Assembly (NCBI GenBank): GCA_009760855.2
Contig: WPIO01000165.1
Span: 155,001-182,500, forward strand
Reading direction: 5' to 3'
Length of the DNA stretch: 27,500 bases
DNA from: Cristatella mucedo
Taxonomy: Eukaryota; Bryozoa; Phylactolaemata; Cristatellidae
Shown here: positions 23,503 through 27,500 of the stretch, piece after piece
How positions within the stretch are numbered: the first letter of the stretch is position 1
How the letters are laid out: each line of letters begins with the position of its first letter
Position numbers and translations under genes: made by a program
Notes under the pieces: generated by a model
Seen by the model: only the letters and a program-made list of their open reading frames with translations
Databases searched by the model: none
Told to the model about the DNA's origin: nothing

Positions 23503-25073
23503 GGAGAGAGGGAGAGAGGGAGAGAGGGAGAGAGGGAGAGAGGGAGAGAGGGAGAGAGGGAGAGAGGGAGGGAGGAAGAGAGCGCACACAGCAAGCGAAC
23601 GCCGTCGGTGTTGCGGCGGCGCACTGGTCGGCGCTGGCACCTGCTGTCGTCCGGCTCGCTCGGCCGCCTCCTTCTCGAGCCGAGCTGCCGCCAGGCGCTT
23701 GGCCGTCTCGTCGAGCTCGGCGTTGAGCCGCAGCCGGTCTGTGTCGACTCGCTCCAGCTCGCGCCCGAGCTCCTCGCCGCGCTCGCCGAGCCGCGTCACC
23801 TCGCTCGCCATCTTGGTCCTCTCGCGGGCAAACCTGCGAGCAGCCGGCGAGCGGTTGTCGCAATGACAAGCAGACAATGGCGACGCCTGCAGAGGTGCAC
23901 AGAGGCGGCGAGGCGGCCAGCGAGAGAAGAGAGAGCGGATGCACGTGCCGCCGAGCGCAGACGCACGTGCTCGCGTCCGGCAGCTTCGCTCGGAGCTTCG
24001 AGCGTTCATGCGCCCACTCACGCGGCCTCGGCGCGCTTGAGAGCGCCCTGCGTGGCGTCGAGCTTGACTTGGGCTTCGTCGCGCAGACGCTCGGCCTCGC
24101 AAGCCCTCGTGTTCAGCTGGTCGTATTTGCCGCCGTCTTTCATGCTGGCGGCGACACCCTCGCGGTACACCTGCAGAGGCGGAGGCCGAGTCAAGAGGTA
24201 CGTCCGGGCACCAATGCACCCACGTTCGTGCGTGCCACTCGAGTGAAACGGGCGATAGGCGTCACGCGAGCAGCGCGCAGGCCGCGCTCGACAAAGCAGC
24301 AGCAACTGCTGGTCGCTCACGGGGTGCTTGGCGACACGCGCGCGGGTCGTCTGACGATGGTTGCGCCGTGCGCATCGTACCTTTTCCAGTTCCGACTCAA
24401 CGGCCCGTTTCTCACGTATGGCCCTTTCCATCTGTGCTTTCCTCTCTCCGCTCTCCTTAAGACGGACAGTTAAAACAGCAGTCAAACGTCAAGGTCAAGT
24501 GGCAGGGGAGACAGGCGATGGGCGGAACAATGTGGAAGTGACAATCGCAGAGCAACAACCTGGCTTCTGCGGGTTGCGCATGCACTCCCGAAACTACTCA
24601 AAGAGTTGCAAGCCTTTTCACCGTTGCTAAATAGTCAGGATAATATTAGCTGATCTAATAGCTTCATTTGTATAGCAGCAGAATTAAATACTAGCTGATT
24701 AACCAGCCTCTTTTGAATAGCGACAGAAGAGCCTTTACGGCTATCACCACCGCTTGCAGTGGCAATAAAGGATCGCCCACCACAGGATTCGAACCCACGA
24801 CATCGGGACCGAGGTCGTGAAAAGCAACCGCCTTACCTAGTGTGCCATCACGGCTCACCAAAAGTGCCTTAACTGCTACTGCCACTGCTTGCAGTTGGCA
24901 ATAAAGAATTACCGACGGCAGGATTCGAACCGACGACCTCTGCAGTGAAGAGCAATCACCTTGCCTCCTGGCCTATCGCGGCCCATCAAAGCCTTACCAC
25001 CCACACACAGGCAGCAACCATCTCTAGTCACTGCTACAATCCGCTCTCCCTTACTATCCCTTTCCTAACTCGC

Positions 25074-25169
<96 letters not shown>

Positions 25170-25224
25170 CATCCCTCTCTCTTTCTCTATAACTCTATAT
25201 TTGTATATATGTATCTATATATAC

Positions 25225-25307
<83 letters not shown>

Positions 25308-27286
25308 CTCATCTGTAGCTCTTTCTATCTCTTGCGCTCTCTCTCTCATCTGTAGCTCTCTCAGACATATGCTGAGGAACCATGCTAACAGTAGACATGA
25401 GATCAGTACAGTCAGTACAGTGCTGTCAATTTGAAGCACAGCATAACGGCTGCATGAAGCAACTGCTCGCATTGCACGCTGCCTCGTGACCGACGAGGCG
25501 GCCGCGTGCCCACGCCTTGCGCTCAGCGCCACCTACCATCTCGAGCGCATGCACGTCTTCGAGCAGGCGCGCCAGCTTCGCGTTGTACACGTCGCGCAGC
25601 TTCTCCACTTCCTGCTTGGTGCGGACGCCGGCGGCGTGCACCAGCTTGGACAGCTCGTCGCGCAGCCGCTCGATCTCTTCCTGCTGCTGCCGCTCACGAA
25701 GCGCCACCTGCAGGCGACAAGCGTGCTGTGCGCCGATGAGGGCGCCACCGGCACCTCGTGGGCATAGCTGGCGTGCAGACTTGCCACATGCACGTACATG
25801 ACACACACACATGACACACACACATGACACACACATGACACACACACACACACACACACACACACAGCACACAGCCTATTCGTGCGCACTCAGCATACGA
25901 ACGCAAGTACAGAACGTGTGTATGAAGTTCGAGACACCTTGGGCAAGCCCTTGCATGAACGTCAGAACCCGTTAAATTCTAAATTCAAACTTCTCTACCC
26001 TACATAGACACAACATCTGCTTATCCAAGGAAGGCCAGTTGCTGAAGGTGAAGGCCAGCAGGGCTTCGGTCGGACTTCCGGTCATGCTGACGCTTAAGAT
26101 GAAGGGCACGGCTGCTCAAGCTGCGTGGCAAGAGGAGAAATGTGGCGGCTCCAATAAGGACGGCCTCAGCGCAGGCTTATAATAATAATAGCGCATGCGT
26201 ACAGCACTCAGGGAATTGAATCTCTTTCTATGCACTTTACAAATGCTGCATAGAAAGCATCACCAAATGATTGGTGGTAACATCCGCAAGCAGCAGGCAC
26301 AGCGTAAGCAGGTGTATGCCCAAAAGAACAAATCACAACAAAGACCCACTAAATGCTTTAATAAACACGTGTGTTGTACACTTCTTTTTAAATGTCGTCA
26401 TGTCAGAGCTGAAGCCTGGCTGTGTACGCCTGTCACGACACGTGCCTGTAAAAGCCACTTGCCACCACGTGGTGCTCCAACATCGTTGCTGCCACTAACC
26501 ACATTTGCATGCTGACCCTGTGCATGTCACGCCTAACCATGTTATTCATTTTTTTGTTTATCAAGCATGATTTTAATCACCCTTCAATTGCATTTCCCTT
26601 TGCAGCAAATGTAAAGCACATAGACAAAGAGATTAAGTTCTCTGAAGGTGCTTTATCAAGTGCATTATTATTATTATTATTATTATCGTCATAACTCGTC
26701 GCTGCCGCACATGAAGGGCTCTAGGGCAGTCAGAGGGGCAAAGTGTAACTTGATGGGCACGCAGCTGGCGAGCCATACAACTGCCAGGAGCTAAGACAAG
26801 CTGTCGCGATCGGGCCACCTAGGTGGCACGAGAGGCCGCTTGCTAGGCGACCTTGGCGGTTCGGTCAAGAAGCTTGATCGGAAGTGGGCTGGGCTGAACA
26901 GCTGCCGCAGAGAGCAGCAGCAGCAGCAGCAGCAGACAGCCCCCCTACTGATTCTCTTGCAGCAAGTAGTGCGGCGCCTGGACAGAGATCACGCTCTCTT
27001 GGGGCGCCATGTGAACAGCCTACGATTATTGCTACGATTAGCTCGTCTGCAGTGCGCACGCACTGCCATCATAGCAGAGGAGGTGCAGTTAGGAGAGCAG
27101 CATAAGCTCAGACTACGCGATGCGACAACTCCGAATACGGAGCCTCTCGAGCTGCTGCTGCAGCTGCAGCCGCTGCAGCAGCAGCTGCACCTAACCTGAT
27201 CCTTCTCGAGCATCGTTCCCTCGACCATGAGCAGTGTGTCCTTCACCTTGTTGGCAGCCTCGAAAGCTCTCTGCTCGTGCTCGAGG
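12592..27286 (-). CDS. SCLT1: SCLT1, sodium channel and clathrin linker 1 (3' part, ten exons to the stop; 5' exons lie past right edge)
   Basis: SCLT1 is a coiled-coil component of centriole distal appendages needed for basal-body docking and ciliogenesis. It was first described as linking sodium channel Nav1.8 to clathrin. Minus-strand exons 27286-27196, 25707-25537, 24455-24381, 24170-24022, 23833-23641, 21108-20972, 17682-17544, 15170-15075, 13108-12993 and 12844-12592 join in one frame to about 472 residues. The first eight exons (about 350 residues) are almost wholly heptad-type coiled coil and colinear with human SCLT1: EEIERLRDELSKLV, VRTKQEVEKLR, MERAIREKRAVESELEK, VYREG, SVEQLRQSLASHQRMAAKW and RRMEKRVREADARAAEA each have clear counterparts in order. 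The last two exons give an unfamiliar Ser/Ala/Gly-rich tail. Large introns contain LINEs, SINEs and microsatellites. COG6 follows downstream on the same strand. Confidence 0.9.
12993..13108 (-). CDS. SCLT1: SCLT1 exon I (start of unfamiliar C-terminal tail)
   Basis: Thirty-eight codons plus two bases, phase 0 in, phase 2 out. The acceptor is TCACTTTCAG behind a strong pyrimidine tract, and the donor is GG|GTAAGC. The peptide begins SAAKEARLRRLMQHYADVSS and ends GSGLSND. The splice sites and phase fit exon H exactly, which supports a real coding exon. I do not recognise the peptide from mammalian SCLT1. It could belong to an alternative isoform. Confidence 0.7.
13120..13160. repeat. Tandem GAGAGAAGCGAGC-type repeat at the exon I acceptor
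   Basis: About three copies of GAAGCGAGCGAGA. On the transcript strand they form a CU-rich tract that leads directly into the acceptor of SCLT1 exon I. Confidence 0.85.
13435..13510. repeat. (GA)n microsatellite
   Basis: About 75 bp of GA/AAAGAGAG, directly abutting a LINE A 3' end, in SCLT1 intron H-I. Confidence 0.95.
13519..13823 (-). mobile_element. LINE family A, 3' fragment
   Basis: CACTTGATAAAGCGCCCTC hairpin, 3' UTR with ATGCAAAT at 13668-13675 and the last about 20 codons of the RT ORF ([20 protein letters not shown]). Homology ends at 13823 in a GA-rich stretch. The (ATT)n tail has been replaced by (GA)n. Confidence 0.88.
13824..15074. other. SCLT1 intron H-I, largely unique, with a 40-bp palindrome
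   Basis: No coding or repeat homology recognised other than the inverted repeat at 14501-14540 and its partial relatives around 14448-14480. Confidence 0.5.
14501..14540. repeat. 40-bp near-perfect palindrome
   Basis: Arms of 20 bp with no spacer. The second arm (14521-14540) is the reverse complement of the first (14501-14520) except for one base at 14530. The core, GCAGCTTCTAGAAGCTGC (14512-14529), is perfect. A second perfect 14-bp palindrome, GCAGGTCGACCTGC, overlaps it at 14495-14508. Confidence 0.92.
15075..15170 (-). CDS. SCLT1: SCLT1 exon H
   Basis: Thirty-two codons, phase 0, with acceptor TCTCGCGTGCAG and donor GAG|GTAAAA. It encodes SEKMMAECTAQIRRMEKRVR then EADARAAEAMRE, which fits human NEKLILEHQEKANRLQRRLS followed by QAEERAASA. 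In human SCLT1 only about 20 residues follow this point, so this is the last exon with recognisable homology. Confidence 0.9.
15545..16895 (-). mobile_element. LINE family B (L2-like), internally deleted copy
   Basis: Reverse-strand RT pieces: [55 protein letters not shown], then a deletion removing the GVPQGS-YADD region, then SRLDYCNSLLAGLPKKATRS, KELGWMPVEQRVQRKVLTLT and HHGLAPSYLAELLHQFQP. The upstream block SKKSSSPEDPIPSSMW is in another frame beyond 16620, so there is a frameshift. It lies in SCLT1 intron G-H in the sense orientation. Family B differs from family A in coding sequence and 3' end but shares the same architecture. Confidence 0.87.
16938..16989 (-). mobile_element. LINE family A, small 3' UTR fragment
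   Basis: GAATGGTGAGTGGTAGCGTG and CTTGATAAACAACATGAATA match the 3' UTR just upstream of the hairpin in other copies. Hairpin and tail are absent. Confidence 0.6.
16990..17254. other. SCLT1 intron G-H, unique AT-rich sequence
   Basis: No gene, repeat or RNA feature recognised. Confidence 0.5.
17255..17302 (-). mobile_element. LINE family A, degraded 3' hairpin
   Basis: ATAGCGCTCTCAGAGAACTC and AATCTCTTTCTTTTCC correspond to the hairpin arms. The outer stem is degraded. Confidence 0.55.
17544..17682 (-). CDS. SCLT1: SCLT1 exon G
   Basis: One completing base plus 46 codons, with acceptor CCATTGCAG and donor GAG|GTATCC. It begins WKDQYEEAQLKFERELAAQR, equivalent to the human WKEETKKL start right after the ATQQKAAN motif, and ends LLSEARDKTLE. 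Intron F-G (20971-17683) contains two LINE A copies in the opposite orientation and a long (CT)n run. Confidence 0.91.
18247..18327. repeat. (CT)n microsatellite
   Basis: About 81 bp of uninterrupted CT in SCLT1 intron F-G. It reads as GA in the transcript and is a mirror repeat capable of triplex DNA. Confidence 0.97.
18603..19287 (+). mobile_element. LINE family A, plus-strand copy with large internal deletion
   Basis: The 5' block (ACAACAAGTCCTCTGGACTC, CTACGTTGCATCGATCTGCT) matches the start of the RT region. It jumps at about 18775 to the C-terminal block SDLLPHKAKHRT...TNLKSFADEAFS...KLKKHLFR. The 3' UTR, hairpin and ATTATTATTATTATTG tail follow at 19200-19287. Most of the RT is missing, so it is antisense debris in SCLT1 intron F-G. 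Confidence 0.85.
19288..19650. other. SCLT1 intron F-G, unique GA-rich sequence
   Basis: Contains purine-rich GACAGA-type stretches at 19420-19510 but no recognised gene or repeat family. Confidence 0.5.
19655..19720 (-). mobile_element. LINE family A, diverged 3' hairpin fragment
   Basis: ATAGCACCTTAGAGAACTTG, ATCTCTATTCAGGCCCTTCA and CATAGGCTGCCA follow the order of the reverse-oriented 3' end with several substitutions. Confidence 0.6.
19752..20680 (+). mobile_element. LINE family A, plus-strand 3' half
   Basis: Begins inside the thumb region (RLTLKIGSA, ARNLGV) and runs through [14 protein letters not shown], the [16 protein letters not shown] block, SDLLPQQAKHRTTCFSESNS and FSGSL. The stop is at 20428-20430. 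Stops at about 19850 and 20080 and a frameshift near 20176 inactivate it. The 3' UTR contains ATTTGCAT (20485-20492) and an intact hairpin (about 20590-20632). An (ATT)n tail of about 40 bp ends the copy at 20680. Confidence 0.9.
20641..20680 (+). repeat. (ATT)n tail of LINE A
   Basis: About 13 ATT units following GCGCTTTATCAAGTGC. This is the terminal microsatellite of the element and the longest tail in the window. Confidence 0.95.
20972..21108 (-). CDS. SCLT1: SCLT1 exon F
   Basis: Forty-five codons plus two bases, with acceptor CAACTTGCAG and donor GCCAA|GTGAGT. It encodes HDLARRDAERLQKELEVKL then RSADDAHRQSVEQLRQSL to HQRMAA. The human segment EMEDSNRNSIVELRHLLATQ aligns residue for residue around VEQLRQSLASHQ. 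Confidence 0.92.
21253..21325 (-). mobile_element. LINE family A, diverged solo 3' end
   Basis: AATAATAATG tail, AATAGTGCCTTGAGAGAACT and AATTCCTTTCTAAGCCCTCA hairpin arms, then the GGAAAGG block. Confidence 0.6.
21488..21632 (-). mobile_element. LINE family B, 3' end fragment
   Basis: GTAACTCCACAAAG end, TTTCGGTACACATTAGGCAG and CTCACGCAACAAAGAGAAAG blocks, the reverse complement of 22340-22480. Preceded by a TG/TATG-rich stretch at 21395-21480. Confidence 0.75.
21655..22498 (+). mobile_element. LINE family B, plus-strand 3' half
   Basis: Encodes [11 protein letters not shown], then in another frame ELPKKATRPLQLAMNMAARL, KELGWLPVDQRIQSKVLTLT, HHGLAPPYLAELLHQFQPPR and GDRSFSSAGPRLWNSLPQF, with a stop at about 22246. 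The 3' UTR ends GGAGTTACAGACGGAGATAC with an ACATTACATT tail at about 22484-22498. It is the best 3' reference for family B and is antisense in SCLT1 intron E-F. Confidence 0.87.
22505..22712 (-). mobile_element. LINE family B, internal fragment
   Basis: Reverse strand: GTGGTCAAACCTCTG, CATTCATAGCCAGCTGCAG and AGGGAATTACAATAATCTAG match the SRLDYCNSLL...MNKAARLVFKSQRF coding block of the copy at 15545-16895. It has an extra T run and is clearly degraded. Confidence 0.72.
22730..22955 (+). mobile_element. LINE family A, 3' UTR copy
   Basis: GTGCTTATGCGTGCTGACAC, the repeated CATGCTGACCCTGTGCATG element, TTTGCAGCAAATGTAAAGCG and the hairpin, ending GTGTGTTATTATTC. Confidence 0.85.
23040..23400 (-). 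mobile_element. LINE family B, degraded RT core fragment
   Basis: The minus strand encodes GVYQATVLGPLQFAIYTQP, a decayed [17 protein letters not shown] motif, then after a C-rich interruption a YADNT relic of the catalytic YADDT, then SFLKTNDDKS. Stops and frameshifts separate the pieces. This is the region missing from the copy at 15545-16895. Confidence 0.75.
23405..23581. repeat. (GAGAGG)n / (GA)n purine array
   Basis: About 175 bp of GAGAGAGG and GA units. In the SCLT1 transcript it reads as a CU-rich array beginning about 60 nt after the exon E donor. The Leu-Ser-Pro and Arg-Glu frames are repeat translations. Confidence 0.97.
23641..23833 (-). CDS. SCLT1: SCLT1 exon E
   Basis: One completing base plus 64 codons, with acceptor GCTCGCAG and donor CAGCAG|GTGCCA. 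This is pure coiled coil, FARERTKMASEVTRL to EKEAAERAGRQQ, rich in Arg, Glu, Ala and Leu. The sequence is less conserved than in neighbouring exons, but length and phase fit the gap between the human RAEN and MEHEF segments. A long pyrimidine-rich repeat (in transcript sense) begins about 60 nt downstream of its donor. Confidence 0.88.
24022..24170 (-). CDS. SCLT1: SCLT1 exon D
   Basis: Forty-nine codons plus two bases, with acceptor CCTCTGCAG and donor GCCGC|GTGAGT. It starts VYREG, as human SCLT1 does with IYREG after the ELEK motif, and continues through KYDQL to GALKRAEA, paralleling the human RLTRAEN region. It ends in phase 2. Confidence 0.92.
24381..24455 (-). CDS. SCLT1: SCLT1 exon C
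   Basis: Twenty-five codons, phase 0, with acceptor CGTCTTAAG and donor AAG|GTACGA. It encodes ESGERKAQMERAIREKRAV then ESELEK. The human counterpart has QIERVIKEKKAVEEELEK at the same place and the same exon length, which makes this the most diagnostic small exon. Confidence 0.93.
24691..24859 (-). mobile_element. tRNA-derived SINE, full-looking copy
   Basis: A 169-bp reverse-complement copy of the SINE at 11061-11229, with the same ends and the B box GGTTCGAATCC exactly consensus (plus coordinates 24785-24795). It sits in SCLT1 intron B-C in the sense orientation. Confidence 0.88.
24866..24988 (-). mobile_element. tRNA-like SINE, diverged subfamily, adjacent in tandem
   Basis: Starts (minus strand) at GATGGGCCGCGATAGGCCAG, carries GGTTCGAATCC and the CTTTATTGCCAACTGCAAGC block, and lacks the AATCAGCTAG end. 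It lies head to tail with the previous SINE, separated by a few bases. Confidence 0.78.
25078..25168. repeat. (CT)n microsatellite
   Basis: About 90 bp of CT in SCLT1 intron B-C, GA in the transcript. Confidence 0.97.
25196..25302. repeat. (AT)n followed by (AG)n compound microsatellite
   Basis: TATATATG-type repeats grade into pure AT at about 25229-25265, then AG to about 25301. With the CT array just before, the transcript could fold GA against CU. Confidence 0.95.
25537..25707 (-). CDS. SCLT1: SCLT1 exon B
   Basis: Fifty-seven codons, phase 0 at both ends, with acceptor GCCTGCAG and donor ATG|GTAGGT. It contains EEIERLRDELSKLVHAAGV, RTKQEVEKLRDVYNAKLARL and ends VHALEM. These match the human order IEKMKETVSRFV...RTKKEV...LQM. 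It is strongly coiled-coil and GC-rich at third positions. Confidence 0.93.
25801..25866. repeat. (CA)n / ACACACATGAC repeat
   Basis: Three to four ACACACACATGAC units followed by pure CA, in SCLT1 intron A-B. Confidence 0.95.
25867..26177. other. SCLT1 intron A-B, unique sequence
   Basis: No coding, RNA or repeat homology recognised. Confidence 0.5.
26178..26405 (-). mobile_element. LINE family A, diverged 3' end
   Basis: AATAATAATAGCGCATG tail, degraded hairpin (CACTCAGGGAATTGAATCTC), AAATCACAACAAAGACCCAC and TTCTTTTTAAATGTCGTCATG blocks in the same order as the other reverse copies. One of the most diverged copies. Confidence 0.72.
26488..26687 (+). mobile_element. LINE family A, 3' UTR copy
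   Basis: GCTGCCACTAACCACATTTG, CATGCTGACCCTGTGCATG, TTTGCAGCAAATGTAAAGC, hairpin and an (ATT)n tail of seven units ending near 26687. ATTTGCAT at 26503-26510. Confidence 0.87.
26690..27190. other. SCLT1 intron A-B, low-complexity CAG-rich sequence
   Basis: Includes a CAG run at about 26917-26937 and a CTGCAG/GCAGCAGC-rich stretch at about 27150-27190 next to the exon A donor. I found no exon here with both splice signals and SCLT1 homology. Confidence 0.5.
27196..27286 (-). CDS. SCLT1: SCLT1 exon A (first exon visible)
   Basis: One completing base plus 30 codons, encoding LEHEQRAFEAANKVKDTLLM to TMLEKDQ. It aligns with the human SCLT1 segment starting LENERYEA. The donor is CAG|GTTAGG. The acceptor is the last of several CTTTTATAG repeats. 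Because the exon starts with a completing base, an upstream phase-2 exon must exist beyond the window. Confidence 0.85.
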
Positions 27287-27500
27287 CTATAAAAGGTTAT
27301 AAACGCTATAAAAGCTATAAAAGACCAGCCAGCTGTAAGCGCCTTGTTGCACGGGAGATTTCCAAAAGTCGCGTGCCGCCGGCGCGGCGCATGCGACTTT
27401 CGCGAGCCGCAGTGAACGCGCACATCGAATTAGCGCGTGCCATGCCATTTGCCGAAAGGCGAGGCCCGTCAGGTAGACGCCCACCTCTGCTTCTGAGCGT

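Noticed and set aside
23096-24219. Reading frames rich in Leu-Ser-Pro or Arg-Glu-Gly over the GA array
   Set aside because: Repeat translation. Only the part covering SCLT1 exon E (23833-23641) on the minus strand is coding.
24691-24988. Genuine tRNA genes at the GGTTCGAATCC sites
   Set aside because: No complete cloverleaf with acceptor stem pairing is visible, and the same unit with a non-tRNA 3' half recurs at dispersed sites, so these are SINEs.
27287-27323. TATAAAAG motifs as plus-strand TATA boxes
   Set aside because: They are tandem copies within an intron next to a minus-strand acceptor. No plus-strand gene follows.
1-27484. A new defence, biosynthetic or mobile gene system
   Set aside because: Everything recognisable is two conserved eukaryotic genes, LINE and SINE relics or simple repeats. 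No additional gene cluster could be supported.

Overview
The window is eukaryotic, almost certainly animal, nuclear DNA. It holds spliced exons with consistent phases and GT-AG borders, introns filled with LINE 3' ends, tRNA-derived SINEs and long (CA)n, (GA)n and (CT)n microsatellites. There is no prokaryotic gene organisation. The two protein-coding genes, both on the minus strand, are very vertebrate-like, and their exons are rich in G or C at third codon positions. With abundant L2/CR1-type LINEs this suggests a chordate, possibly a jawless vertebrate such as a lamprey. The species is inference and cannot be proved from this window.

Gene 1, positions 27286 down to 12592, is the 3' two-thirds of SCLT1 (sodium channel and clathrin linker 1), a coiled-coil protein of centriole distal appendages. 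Ten exons can be chained with all splice phases agreeing, giving about 472 residues and a stop codon. The first exons lie beyond the right edge. The last two exons encode a Ser/Ala/Gly-rich tail of about 122 residues that I do not recognise from mammalian SCLT1.

Gene 2, positions 7413 down to 352, is the 5' third of COG6 (subunit 6 of the conserved oligomeric Golgi complex). Six exons give about 221 residues starting from the initiator ATG. The gene continues beyond the left edge. Its first exon sits in a CpG-rich, promoter-like region (about 6600-8300). SCLT1 and COG6 are therefore neighbours in tandem, SCLT1 upstream, with about 5.2 kb between the SCLT1 stop and the COG6 start.

Most of the rest is mobile DNA. 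LINE family A (L2-like, with a 3' hairpin and an (ATT)n tail) has about 16 copies or fragments. The best is 1549-3330, with an open reverse-transcriptase frame in COG6 intron 4. LINE family B (related, with an ACATT-type tail) has about seven pieces, the longest at 15545-16895 and 21655-22498. A tRNA-like SINE with an RNA polymerase III B box occurs at 5568-5682, 11061-11229, 24691-24859 and 24866-24988. The two genes do unrelated jobs (cilium assembly and Golgi trafficking). I see no operon-like system, CRISPR, defence locus or clearly new biological system. The most interesting points are the SCLT1-COG6 linkage, the new SCLT1 tail, the structure of the repeat families, and a few odd splice-site contexts.
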